Source: Acidobacteria bacterium UBA2161 (lineage in GTDB: Bacteria > Acidobacteriota > Vicinamibacteria > Vicinamibacterales > UBA823). From it: DNA of 28,027 nucleotides. The number at the start of each line of letters is the position of its first letter. Position 1 is the stretch's first letter. The notes under the pieces are model-generated. The model saw only the letters and a program-made list of their open reading frames with translations. It made no database searches and was not told the origin of the DNA. The DNA lies in assembly GCA_002328835.1 (NCBI GenBank), contig DCWN01000009.1:1-28027 (forward strand), read 5' to 3'. The position numbers were made by a program, and so were the translations under genes. This document shows positions 8,427-17,129 of the stretch, piece after piece.

Positions 8427-9073
8427 GCCAACGCATGCCTACTCGAGTCCTGTTGGCCGACGATCACACCATGGTGCGCGAAGCCCTCGCACGGATCCTG
8501 GACGAGACGAGCGACATCGTGGTTGTGGCCCAGGCGCGCGACGGTCGCGAGGTGTCGGACGCGATCCAGCGCAGCGCGCCCGACGTGCTCGTGCTCGACT
8601 TCACGATGCCGCACCTCGATCCGCCGCGCGACATCGAGCGCCTGCTGGGGCAATACCCCAGCCTCAAGATCCTGGTCCTGACGGTTCACGAGCGGGCGCA
8701 CTACGCCCTGCGTGCGCTCGAATCCGGGGCGCACGGGTACCTCATCAAGTCGGCTGCCAGCGAGGAGTTGATGGAGGCGATCCGGGAGGTGCGGGCCGGC
8801 CGGGTCTACCTCTCGTCGTCGATCTCCCAGGACGTGCTGGCCCGGCTGCGCACGCCTCGAGACAAGCGCAGCGGGCTCGAGGCGCTGTCGCCGCGCGAGT
8901 TCAGTTGCCTGCGGCTGCTCGGCGCCGGCAAGACGCTGCAGGAGTGCGCCCGCGAGATGCACGTCAGCGTCAGCACGGCGTCGACGTATCGCGGCCGCAT
9001 CATGGAGAAGCTGGGGCTCGACTCGACCGCCGAACTGATCCGCTTCGCGCTCGAGCACGACCTGAGCACCTGA
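8423..9073 (+). CDS. NarL/LuxR-family response regulator
   Basis: A 216-residue two-domain regulator. The receiver domain (about 7-122) has the acidic pocket D13/D14, phospho-acceptor D59 in VLVLDFTMP, switch T87 in LVLTVHE and K109 in YLIKS. A GerE/LuxR helix-turn-helix follows at about 150-212 (LSPREFSCLRLLGAGKTLQE...VSVSTASTYRGRIMEKLGL). The ATG overlaps the kinase stop (ATGA), so the two are translationally coupled and form a cognate pair. It lies immediately upstream of the multihaem operon, 160 bases from its first start codon, making that operon the most likely target. No inverted repeat that I can confidently call its binding site is visible in that gap. Confidence 0.93.
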   Translation: MSQRMPTRVLLADDHTMVREALARILDETSDIVVVAQARDGREVSDAIQRSAPDVLVLDFTMPHLDPPRDIERLLGQYPSLKILVLTVHERAHYALRALESGAHGYLIKSAASEELMEAIREVRAGRVYLSSSISQDVLARLRTPRDKRSGLEALSPREFSCLRLLGAGKTLQECAREMHVSVSTASTYRGRIMEKLGLDSTAELIRFALEHDLST

Positions 9074-9233
9074 GCCTCCCCGAACGCCTTCCACCGCTCT
9101 TCCCAAGAGAGGCCCTGTCGGAATCGAGCTACACGAATCCGGCAGCCCTGGCGACAGACAGCCGCCCCGAAGCCGTCGGACAATGAACGGCACTGCGTCC
9201 TTTTCGGCCGTCGAGCCGTAGGGTCTGCCGCCA
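9074..9233 (+). promoter_or_regulatory. Intergenic region, presumed promoter of the multihaem/Rnf operon
   Basis: This 160-base gap is the only non-coding space between the response regulator and the ten-kilobase run of genes downstream, so a promoter is expected here. A small hairpin (CTCTT-ccc-AAGAG, 9097-9109) has no T tract and is a poor terminator. I found no TATGA-N6-TCATA site and no convincing -10/-35 pair. The start codon at 9234 is preceded only by a weak purine stretch (GTAGGG). Confidence 0.4.
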
Positions 9234-12200
9234 ATGCCAGCTGCACGAGAGACCGACCGGAGGTGCCGCACGCCGTGGAATCGGGCTGTCGTCGTCGTGG
9301 CGATCGCGGCGCTCGGAATCGGAATCGCGGTGTCGATGCTTCGAGGGCCGAGTCAGGCCGCACCGACCGCCACGATCGGCCGTCCGCTGCCGGCCCATCC
9401 TGTCGGATGGACCCGCCGTTCCCTCGCGCCGGTTCCGAACCCGGACCCGGATGCGCCGGCACAGTTGGCCCGCCTCCGACCCTATCGTGTGGCGACGACC
9501 CCGGACGGCGAGAAGGCCTACGTCACCCTTGCTGGCAGGGAGATCCATCCCGGTTCTGACGTCGTCGTGATCGACGTCCGCGAGCGACGAGCGATCAGGC
9601 GCCTGCGCGTCGGGTCGTCGCCGTACGGTCTCGCGCGGCATCCCTCCGGGCGGTGGGTCGTCGTCACCAACCGCTTCTCGAACTTCCTCTCCGTCATCGA
9701 TACCAGCCGCGACACCGTCGTGTCCGAGATCCCGGTGCCCTTCTATTCCGAAGACGTCGTGTTCTCTCCCGATGGCACCCAGGCCTACCTGTCGAACTTC
9801 CAGCTCGACCAGGTGCTGATTGTCGACCTCGCCGTCGGGCCCGAGCGTCTGGACGGGCGGGTGCGGGAACTCGGATTCGATCACGAGACCTTCGTCGGTG
9901 CGACCGCATCGGTTTCCGAGGTGGTGACGATCTGTCAGGTCTGCGGCTGGCGCAGTCACGGCGCGGCGGTCTGTCCCCGATGCGGTTCGACGGACCTCGT
10001 TGCCGAGTCGACCGAGCACGAGATGAGGGTCACCGGCGGAGTGCACACGATCCTGCGTGCGCGGTGCGGGACCTCGGAATGCCATCTGTACCCGGCCGGC
10101 GGCTACGTCGCCGGGCCCGACCTGGACGAGAGCTTCCTGAGCGCCGTCCTTCATGCGTTTCCGGATCGGCCCGAGGCTAGTCCGCTGCTGCGGGCGAGCA
10201 CGTCGATCCGGCACGGCGGCTGGGCCGATCGGGTCGATGGGCGCCATCACGCGGGAGACGTCGTCTTCGAGGACCCACCGAACGACACCGACTACGCCCG
10301 CCTGCGCGAGTGGATCGCGACCGGCACCCGAGGGCCGGGCATCGCCGTGGGGCAGAAGCCGCGCGACATGGCGCTGGCAGCCGACGGTAGAACGCTCTAT
10401 GTGGCGAACACGGGATCGCTCGACGTCTCCGTCGTCGACCTCGTGACGCTGCGCGAGACCAGTCGGATCTTCACGCGGTCACCAGTGAACGATCTGGTGC
10501 TGATCGACGGGCGGCTCGTGCTGGCCACGCTTGGCGTCGGGTCGGGCCACCCGAAGGCTCGGCACCCCGGACGTGAGAGCCTCGACCCGCGCCACCCGGA
10601 GGCCGAGTTCACGTTGTTCCGCGACCCGGAGACCGGACAGCCGTATCCCCTCGAGCGACAGCAGCCGCTGGGCCCGTACGACGAGGTGGATGGCACCGCG
10701 CAGGAGAAGTTCCGGGACATCACCAACGATGTCGTTGTGCTGGACCCGGCGACGCCGAGCGTCGCCGCCTATGACGCGACCGACCGGTTCACGCGCTACA
10801 CGTCGGACTCGTTCGAGGCGATGTCGGGCGACATCAAGGGCGACGTGCCAGCCGACCTGATGAAGGTCGTCGGGGCGTTTCCCGAGCAGATCGCGCAGGT
10901 CGGCGATCGGTTGTACATCACGATGTCCGGGACCTTCCAGGTCCAGGAATGGGAGATCGATCTCTCAGCCGAGCCGAGTCGGCGCCTGGTGCCGGGTCGC
11001 GTCTTCGAGACAGGGTTCAAGCCGGTGGGGATCGCGCCGGCGGGTGACGGCCTCATCGTCGTCGACCATCTGGGCGACTCGGTCACCTTCATCGACTTGG
11101 CGGGCGGCGAGACGAGACGACTGCTCCTGGATGAAGATCGGGAGTCGTTTCCAGCCAACGACTTCGAGCGGGGCGAGTTCTTCGTCCAGACGAGCGTGTT
11201 CTCGGTGGACCAGGACGAGAGCTGCGTGCATTGCCACTACCGCGATGCGTCGGACGGTCAGCGCTGGAGCGTCAGCCAGGTGATGGGGCAGAGCCGTGCC
11301 GGCGACGAGCGGACGGGCGGCAGCCGCGAGGTTCCGGACATCCGCAATCTCTTTCTCGAGACACCCTTCTTCGTCGAGGGGACGCTTTCAATGGACGAAG
11401 CGCTGACGATGATGATGGAGCACAACCCGCTCGTCGATTTTCAGGGTCGGACGCCGTCAGGTGACTTCAGCGGCGTCGTCGCGACAGCCGAGGAGGTCGA
11501 GCGAGCCTCCACCTCCGCCGACACGATCGTCGTCGCCACCGGCCGTGGCTGGGAACGCGACGGGGTTCGGCTGGCGGATCTGATCGCACGGCGGGAACTG
11601 TTCTTCCGGCAGACGTCGTCGAGGTACTTCGGGGCAGCCTATGGCTTTCGCGACATGCAGCGAGTCATCGGCGACTATCAGGGCGGCGAGCCGAGGTTGC
11701 TGCCGAATCCGATCGACCCGGATGATTCGATGGTGCGCCGCGGCCGGGCCATCTTCGAGAGCCCCGAGGTCGGTTGCGCCGGCTGTCATCCCGCCCCGGC
11801 GTTCACGGACAAGGTGACGGTCTACAACCAGAACAAGGCGTTTCGGCCGCTGGTCACGGCGGCGGCGCGCGACAACGTCCACACACTCATCAGCGCCGAC
11901 CGTCTCGATGCGATCATGGGCTTCGCGCGCGATTGGGATCCGACCGACGAAGGCCGGATCGAGGAGCATGAAGGATTCTTCGTCGCGCCGTCCTTGCGCG
12001 GCTTGTGGGCGCGACCTCACGCGTTTCTGCACCACGGGCGGGCTGTCGGTCTGAGGGAGGTCGTCGCGACGCCCGACCACCCGGCACTGCGCCCCCGCAC
12101 GCTCAACCGCCGCGATCCGGACCGGCCGGCGGGCCGGGAGCGCGGGCTCAACGAGCTTGACGGACTCATCGACACACACGGCACGACGTCGCACCTGTCG

Positions 12201-12248
12201 GTCTGGGAATTCGAATGCCTGCTGAAGTATCTCGTCTCCATCGAGTAG
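9234..12248 (+). CDS. Beta-propeller + MauG-like dihaem fusion, hydrazine synthase HzsB-HzsC-like architecture
   Basis: A 1004-residue exported protein with a signal anchor at about 17-36. Residues about 80-200 and 365-635 are YVTN-type propeller blades (e.g. TPDGEKAYVTLAG, LAADGRTLYVANTG, DGLIVVDHLGDSVTFIDL). Between them sits an insertion: a CxxC/CxxC zinc-ribbon or rubredoxin-like knuckle (C234, C237, C247, C250), then a small cytochrome domain with an unusual CX4CH haem motif (C278-C283-H284) ending in a DTDYARLREWIATG tail typical of planctomycete-type cytochrome modules. Residues about 640-1004 resemble MauG/di-haem peroxidases: CVHCH (664-668), CAGCH (848-852), and a C-terminal LRGLWARPHAFLHHGRA segment matching their conserved HDGR region. 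Three haems are predicted. In anammox hydrazine synthase the propeller (HzsB) and the MauG-like subunit (HzsC) are separate or fused; here they are fused and directly followed by an HzsA-like gene. Alternative: a YVTN cytochrome-c peroxidase of other function. Architecture is clear; activity is inference. Confidence 0.8.
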   Translation: MPAARETDRRCRTPWNRAVVVVAIAALGIGIAVSMLRGPSQAAPTATIGRPLPAHPVGWTRRSLAPVPNPDPDAPAQLARLRPYRVATTPDGEKAYVTLAGREIHPGSDVVVIDVRERRAIRRLRVGSSPYGLARHPSGRWVVVTNRFSNFLSVIDTSRDTVVSEIPVPFYSEDVVFSPDGTQAYLSNFQLDQVLIVDLAVGPERLDGRVRELGFDHETFVGATASVSEVVTICQVCGWRSHGAAVCPRCGSTDLVAESTEHEMRVTGGVHTILRARCGTSECHLYPAGGYVAGPDLDESFLSAVLHAFPDRPEASPLLRASTSIRHGGWADRVDGRHHAGDVVFEDPPNDTDYARLREWIATGTRGPGIAVGQKPRDMALAADGRTLYVANTGSLDVSVVDLVTLRETSRIFTRSPVNDLVLIDGRLVLATLGVGSGHPKARHPGRESLDPRHPEAEFTLFRDPETGQPYPLERQQPLGPYDEVDGTAQEKFRDITNDVVVLDPATPSVAAYDATDRFTRYTSDSFEAMSGDIKGDVPADLMKVVGAFPEQIAQVGDRLYITMSGTFQVQEWEIDLSAEPSRRLVPGRVFETGFKPVGIAPAGDGLIVVDHLGDSVTFIDLAGGETRRLLLDEDRESFPANDFERGEFFVQTSVFSVDQDESCVHCHYRDASDGQRWSVSQVMGQSRAGDERTGGSREVPDIRNLFLETPFFVEGTLSMDEALTMMMEHNPLVDFQGRTPSGDFSGVVATAEEVERASTSADTIVVATGRGWERDGVRLADLIARRELFFRQTSSRYFGAAYGFRDMQRVIGDYQGGEPRLLPNPIDPDDSMVRRGRAIFESPEVGCAGCHPAPAFTDKVTVYNQNKAFRPLVTAAARDNVHTLISADRLDAIMGFARDWDPTDEGRIEEHEGFFVAPSLRGLWARPHAFLHHGRAVGLREVVATPDHPALRPRTLNRRDPDRPAGRERGLNELDGLIDTHGTTSHLSVWEFECLLKYLVSIE

Positions 12249-15200
12249 CGCTCGGCATCGCCGTACTCGCGGTGTGCCTGTTCGTCGTCGCGCTGGCGTG
12301 GAGGCTCGTCGGCCCCTCCGCCCGCAACGACTCGACCGCATCGGGTCGTCGTGCGTTCGCGGTCTTCGAGGAGACCGTTGTTCCCGTCCTGAACCGCCGC
12401 TGCAGCAACTGCCACGGCGTCGACGCCGCCACCGACGCGTTGATGCGAGAGACCAGCGACAACGAGCATCTGCTGCGCTGGGTCATCGGCGACGATGGCC
12501 GAATCGCCACGCCGGTTCAGGTCGAACTGGCGTACACGCGGAGTCGTATCGGCTGGAACGAGGCAGCCGAGTTCAAGCCGCTCGATCTCGACAGCCCCGC
12601 CCCCGCCAGTCCGTTCGCGCGGGCCCCACTGGCACCCGGCTACTCCGGCTACATGCGCGGGCATCCCGCGGTGTTCGCGTCTCCCGACGAAGCCGATTAC
12701 CACGCGATCGTCTCCTGGATCGACGCCGAGCGGGAGGCGCGCGGGCAGGCTCCGCTACGCGTCGAGAGCGAGGCAGAGCGCTTCTTCTCGGAGCAGGTCA
12801 CGCCGATTCTCGTCCGAAAGACCTGCTTCGGCGCGAACTGCCACGGGCCGCTCGCGTTCAACGACCTCAAGCTCGACGCCGGCATCCCGGCGCTCAGGGA
12901 GCGGTTCACCCCCGTCATCAATCACTTCAACCGCCAAGCGATGCTCGGTGACGTGACGCGACTGGTGCATCTCGCTGGCGATGTGACCCAGTCGAAGCAA
13001 TTGCTGAAGAACATCCCGGTGTCGCAGGGCGGCATCGTCCACAAGGGGGGCAACGACTTCTTCGACACAGCCGATCCCGACTACCGCGTGCTCGAAACGT
13101 GGTTGCGGTTGGAGGCGCAGGAACTCGGCGGCCGCACGGGCGCCGAACTCGGCGAGAATCGCGGACTACTCTTCGTCCGCCGGCCGCGGTCCACGCCAGA
13201 GCGCTTCTTCGAAGACACGGCATTCATGCCGGGCGGCGATCTCTTCTTGCGTGCGGCGGACGGCGAGACCAACCTGACGGCCGCCCTGCACCCGGACGGG
13301 CCGGCCGACGTACGCGCTCCCGATGTGAGCTACGACGCGACGAAAGTCGCTTTTGCCATGCGTCGGGAGGAGGCGGAGCCGTTCAACATCTGGGAGCTGG
13401 ATCTGGCGTCGCGCGCAGCGCGTCAGCTCACCTACTCGACCGACCGTGACGTGCACTTCCTCGAGCCCCTGTACGTGCCGGATCCCGACGATGACGCCGG
13501 CAACGACCTCAGCCGCGTGAGCCTGGTGATCGTGTCGAACCTGGCCGATGAGTGGTCGCAGTCGAGTCCGGACGGCATCCTGGGTGAGGCGGAAGGGGGC
13601 ACGCGATCATCCATCCTCGATCGGCAACTGCGCGAGCGCCCGGGCACCTTCGACGGACGTCGCGTCCGCGTCGTACGTGGGACGAACGCCGGGGAGGAGC
13701 GCCGGATCGCGACACAGGAGGTCGGACGCCTCGTCGTCGACAGGCCATTCGCGCGCGCGAGCGACTCGACGACCCACTACGTGATCGAATCCGCACCCCG
13801 GATGGCACCGAAGTACGACGCCTACCGGATGCGGCTCGCCGAACCGGGCGGAGAAGTCGAGGCGTTCAGCGAAACGCTGACTCGCATGACCTTCTCGCCG
13901 AGCCAGACACGCCGGCCCGTGATCCGGTCGTCGGGCGAAATCATGTTCACCTTCCTGCGGACCGGATGGCAAAGTGGGCGCCCGTTCTTCAACGCCTCGC
14001 TCTTCCGCCAGCATGTCGATGGCTCCAACTTCCACACCCACAACGGCAACCGCTCCGGCGTTCCGATTCACGCCGACAGCCGTGAGCTGCCGAACGGCCT
14101 GGAGATCCGCATCGGGCGCGACGCCGACTCGTACTGGGGCGGGATGTTGATGCTGTCGGACCACCAGTTCGGCATCAACATCGAACCGGACAATCCCACC
14201 GACGACCTCGACCATCCGTGGGCCGGCGGCCCGCCGACGAGTTCGCAGCACCGCTTCGTGCCGGGCTGGCTCAGCCTGGACCCGGCCGCGACGTTCCGCG
14301 GGGTGTCCCCCGGCGGCGTCTACCGCGATCCGAGGCCGCTGCCCGATGGGAGCGTACTCGTCGCCCATGCGCCGGGCCCGGTCGATCTGGCGGATCCGGA
14401 GGCGGATCCGAACTTCGACATCGTCCGGCTCGTGCCGGACCCGGCCTTTCAATCCGACGACGGGTTCCAAGCCGGACGGTACCGGCGAGAAGTCGCCGTC
14501 TCCGGCCCCGCGGCCGAGCTGTGGCCCACCCCGATCGTCGCGCGGCCCAAGGAGTCGGTTGCCAAGCAGCTCAAGACCGAGGAGGGCGTCTTCGGGCCGA
14601 TCCAGACCGTTCGGAGCTTCGCCGGATACCCGGACGGGACGCCGGCGGTGATCCAGGTCTTCGATCACTTCCTGCTCGACGCGTTCTTCGAACAGATTAC
14701 GCCGGCCGGCCGGCGCCGGCTCGCCCTTCCCGTCAATCCGGCGACCGGTGAGGTCACGCCAGAACTCGATCGCGTGGAGTACGTGCGGATCGTCGGCGTT
14801 CGGCCACAGCACGAAGGCGATTCCGGCCCGCCCCAGCGCTTCATGATCGCCGAGGTGCCGCTCGAGGCCGACGGCTCGTTCCAGGCCATGACGCCCTCCG
14901 GCGTCGGCTTCGACCTGCAGTCGCTCAACAGCCGGCGCATGGCGCTGCGCTCGCCGAATCGCTGGTTGTATGCCCACCCCGGCGAGAAGCACACGCTCGC
15001 CATCCCACGGGCGCTCTTCCCGCAGACGTGCGGCGGCTGTCACGGCGCCCTGACCGGGGAGCCGGTCGACACGTTTCGCCAGCCCGACGGGGTGACGTCG
15101 GCCTCGCTGACCGAGGCGACCTGGGACCTCGAGCGCCTTCGCAAGCGCCGACCGGTGAATGACGCCCCGGACGGCGTCGTGCAGTTGACGACGGTCGACT

Positions 15201-15517
15201 TTGACCGCGATATCCGCCCGATCCTGCAGGCGCGGTGCGTGGCCTGCCACGCGCCGGACGGGACCGGGGCGACGCTGAATCTGACCGGCGAGCGAGCATT
15301 CGACGCGCTGCGCGAGCATGTGGAGCATCGAGAGGCGCTGTCGAGCCGGAGCTACCTGGTCGAGAGGCTCACCGGCCTCGAGCTGCACTCCGCCCGGACA
15401 CTGAGTGGCGATGCGCCACATCCGTCCGCGCGCCCGCTCGACGAGGAGGAGCTGCTGACAATCGTCCGATGGATCGACCTGGGCGCGATGCGACGGGCCC
15501 GTGAGGCCACGCCGTGA
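12215..15517 (+). CDS. Large multihaem protein with middle beta-propeller, HzsA (hydrazine synthase alpha)-like
   Basis: An 1100-residue exported protein with a signal anchor at about 9-31. The N-terminal third holds two cytochrome modules: CSNCH (63-67) and a CX4CH motif, CFGANCH (204-210), the latter followed by the same HKGG...DPDYRVLETWL tail seen in the upstream protein. Residues about 320-900 look like a PD40/TolB-type propeller (VSYDATKVAFAMRREE, NIWELDLAS, LPDGSVLVAHAPG) and lead into EVPLEADGSFQ...LNSRRMALRS, the conserved region before the C-terminal haem of HzsA-family proteins. Two more haems follow: CGGCH (939-943) and CVACH (1008-1012). Four haems are predicted. The known HzsA is smaller and has two haems, so this is a distant, elaborated relative. 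ATG 12215 overlaps the previous gene by 34 bases and gives a good signal sequence; the stop overlaps the next gene (GTGA). Function as a hydrazine synthase is not demonstrated. Confidence 0.8.
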   Translation: MPAEVSRLHRVALGIAVLAVCLFVVALAWRLVGPSARNDSTASGRRAFAVFEETVVPVLNRRCSNCHGVDAATDALMRETSDNEHLLRWVIGDDGRIATPVQVELAYTRSRIGWNEAAEFKPLDLDSPAPASPFARAPLAPGYSGYMRGHPAVFASPDEADYHAIVSWIDAEREARGQAPLRVESEAERFFSEQVTPILVRKTCFGANCHGPLAFNDLKLDAGIPALRERFTPVINHFNRQAMLGDVTRLVHLAGDVTQSKQLLKNIPVSQGGIVHKGGNDFFDTADPDYRVLETWLRLEAQELGGRTGAELGENRGLLFVRRPRSTPERFFEDTAFMPGGDLFLRAADGETNLTAALHPDGPADVRAPDVSYDATKVAFAMRREEAEPFNIWELDLASRAARQLTYSTDRDVHFLEPLYVPDPDDDAGNDLSRVSLVIVSNLADEWSQSSPDGILGEAEGGTRSSILDRQLRERPGTFDGRRVRVVRGTNAGEERRIATQEVGRLVVDRPFARASDSTTHYVIESAPRMAPKYDAYRMRLAEPGGEVEAFSETLTRMTFSPSQTRRPVIRSSGEIMFTFLRTGWQSGRPFFNASLFRQHVDGSNFHTHNGNRSGVPIHADSRELPNGLEIRIGRDADSYWGGMLMLSDHQFGINIEPDNPTDDLDHPWAGGPPTSSQHRFVPGWLSLDPAATFRGVSPGGVYRDPRPLPDGSVLVAHAPGPVDLADPEADPNFDIVRLVPDPAFQSDDGFQAGRYRREVAVSGPAAELWPTPIVARPKESVAKQLKTEEGVFGPIQTVRSFAGYPDGTPAVIQVFDHFLLDAFFEQITPAGRRRLALPVNPATGEVTPELDRVEYVRIVGVRPQHEGDSGPPQRFMIAEVPLEADGSFQAMTPSGVGFDLQSLNSRRMALRSPNRWLYAHPGEKHTLAIPRALFPQTCGGCHGALTGEPVDTFRQPDGVTSASLTEATWDLERLRKRRPVNDAPDGVVQLTTVDFDRDIRPILQARCVACHAPDGTGATLNLTGERAFDALREHVEHREALSSRSYLVERLTGLELHSARTLSGDAPHPSARPLDEEELLTIVRWIDLGAMRRAREATP

Positions 15518-15966
15518 CGCGGAAGATGTCTCGGAAGATGCAGTGGGCGCTGCTGCCGCCGTGCGGAATCATGGCGATCGCGGCCGTGTACTGGATCAGC
15601 ACGCCCGTGCCGGGCGTCGCCGGTCCGGCGCACGCGACCCTGGGGGAATGCGTGGAGTGCCACGAGGACTCGGTGCCGCTGACCCACACATCGGCGTTCG
15701 TCGATCTGGAGCACGGTGTTGCCGCGGCCGACGACCGGATCCTGTGCCTCGGGTGCCACGAGGCGAGCGACTGTGACGACTGCCATCTGACCGAGCCGCC
15801 TGCATGGGAGACCGATGCCTTCCGCCATCCCGATCGCGGCCCCAACGAGCGCGACGAGCACCTGACCCTCTCGTCGGCCCACGCGGATTCGTGCATGGAA
15901 TGCCACACTCAGCGCTTCCAGGTAGAGTGTGCGACCTGTCATCGAGCGGATGAGTGGCTGCGATGA
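15514..15966 (+). CDS. Pentahaem cytochrome c, membrane-anchored or periplasmic
   Basis: A 150-residue protein with an N-terminal basic-hydrophobic signal (MTRKMSRKM then about 11-30) and five CXXCH motifs: CVECH (46-50), CLGCH (78-82), CDDCH (87-91), CMECH (127-131) and CATCH (139-143). Additional histidines (H58, H67, H104, H116, H123) can act as distal ligands, so low-potential bis-His haems are likely. GTG 15514 overlaps the preceding stop (GTGA) and its own stop overlaps the rnfC start (ATGA), so translation is coupled on both sides. The obvious role is an electron shuttle between the large multihaem proteins and the Rnf-like module. Analogues by family knowledge are the small multihaem cytochrome in anammox hydrazine synthase clusters and MmcA of the Methanosarcina Rnf operon. 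Similarity to either beyond haem motifs is not claimed. Confidence 0.9.
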   Translation: MTRKMSRKMQWALLPPCGIMAIAAVYWISTPVPGVAGPAHATLGECVECHEDSVPLTHTSAFVDLEHGVAAADDRILCLGCHEASDCDDCHLTEPPAWETDAFRHPDRGPNERDEHLTLSSAHADSCMECHTQRFQVECATCHRADEWLR

Positions 15967-17120
15967 AGATTCCGGGGCACAAGCACTGCGCCGACTCGCC
16001 GATTCAGCGGCTGCCGCCGCCGGCGCGCGTGCGGCTGCCGATTGACGAGATGAGGGCCGCCATCGACATCGGGGCCCGGGTCGAGGCAGGCGCCGTCGTC
16101 GCTCGTTCCGCGCCCGACGCCGAGTGGCAGCGGCGGGCGCACTCGCCGCTGACCGGCCGGATCGTGGCGATCGGCGAGGCCGCTGGCGGGGAGGGGTTGA
16201 AGCGGGAGATCGTCATCGAAGGCAAGGCGCCGGCGGAAACGTCGGTGCGCCGGCATCTCGACGCGGCATCGCTCGGCGTCGACCAGATTCTGACCTGCGC
16301 CCGCGACGCCGGCGTCGTCGGCATGTCGGGTGCCCGGTTCCCGACCCACGTCAAGCTCAGACCCTCCGTTCCGATCGATTGCGTGATCGTCAACGCCTCC
16401 GAGAGCGAGCCGTTCATCACCTGCGACCACCGTGTGCTGACCGAGCACCGCCACGAGGTGGAGTGCGGGATGCACCTGGCGATGCGCGCGGTCGGGGCGG
16501 CACGGGGCGAGATCGCCACGGGTCGCCACGGCCACCCCTTCGGCCAGGAGCGCTTCGTCATCGCCGAGGTGCTCGGTCGCGACGTGCCGGAAGGCCGTCT
16601 GCCCAAGGACGTCGGCGTCGTCGTCATCAACGTGCAGACCGCGCGCGCTCTGCACCATGCCGTCTGCGACCGTGAGCCGTTGCTCGCGCGCGTCATTACC
16701 GTCGACGGCAGTGCGGTCGCCTCGCCCGGCAACTACACGGTGCCGATCGGGACGGAGGTGGGCCACGTGCTGACGCAGTGTGGGGTGCGGCTCGACGAGG
16801 CCGCCGCGCTCATCGTCGGCGGCCCGATGATGGGGACGCCCGCCGGACTCGAGACCCCGATCGGACCGGGCACGGGCGGCGTGCTCGCGCTCGGGCGCGA
16901 GCAGATCTCGGACCTCGTCGACCGCCCCTGCGTGCGCTGCGGCGAGTGCATGGACGCGTGCCCGTTCGGCCTGCCGGTCGGGTTGCTGCTCGAAGAGCCA
17001 AGCGAGGCCTTGCTGCAGTGCATCGAATGCGGCGTCTGTCAGTTCGCCTGCGCCGCTCAGCGTCCGCTCATCGACAGCATCCGGTCGGCGAAGGCCGGGC
17101 TGCACGCCGGCCGCTGCTAA
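15963..17120 (+). CDS. rnfC: RnfC-like NADH/iron-sulfur subunit of an Rnf-type complex
   Basis: A 385-residue soluble, membrane-associated protein. The NuoF-like core is recognisable: DAGVVGMSGARFPTHVKL, VIVNASESEPF (family consensus NGAECEPY, here Cys replaced by Ser), LPKDVGVVVINVQTARAL and the sandwich-domain segment VIVGGPMMG in slightly altered form. Two ferredoxin-type clusters close the protein: C323/C326/C329/C333 (CVRCGECMDACP) and C353/C356/C359/C363 (CIECGVCQFACA). RnfC normally binds NADH, FMN and two [4Fe-4S] clusters and links NAD(H) to the membrane flavin subunits. ATG 15963 is chosen because it overlaps the cytochrome stop and starts at MKIPGHK, matching the short family N-terminus; an ATG at 15954 is less likely. 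It is shorter than typical RnfC (above 430 residues) and ends soon after the second cluster. rnfB, the usual ferredoxin-facing subunit, is not in this operon. Confidence 0.86.
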   Translation: MKIPGHKHCADSPIQRLPPPARVRLPIDEMRAAIDIGARVEAGAVVARSAPDAEWQRRAHSPLTGRIVAIGEAAGGEGLKREIVIEGKAPAETSVRRHLDAASLGVDQILTCARDAGVVGMSGARFPTHVKLRPSVPIDCVIVNASESEPFITCDHRVLTEHRHEVECGMHLAMRAVGAARGEIATGRHGHPFGQERFVIAEVLGRDVPEGRLPKDVGVVVINVQTARALHHAVCDREPLLARVITVDGSAVASPGNYTVPIGTEVGHVLTQCGVRLDEAAALIVGGPMMGTPAGLETPIGPGTGGVLALGREQISDLVDRPCVRCGECMDACPFGLPVGLLLEEPSEALLQCIECGVCQFACAAQRPLIDSIRSAKAGLHAGRC

Positions 17121-17129
17121 CAGTCATCC

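Noticed and set aside
9097..9109. Hairpin CTCTT-ccc-AAGAG after the response regulator as a terminator
   Set aside because: Five-base stem and no downstream T tract; too weak to call.
9234..12248. Plain cytochrome-c peroxidase (MauG) annotation
   Set aside because: It covers only the last third of the protein; the propeller, the metal knuckle and the CX4CH module plus the HzsA-like neighbour call for a broader description.
13607..15421. A long open frame on the minus strand (about 600 codons) opposite the HzsA-like gene
   Set aside because: It is the antisense shadow of a high-GC gene: Arg/Gly/Asp/Val-rich, no domain, no start context, and the plus-strand gene has clear haem motifs.
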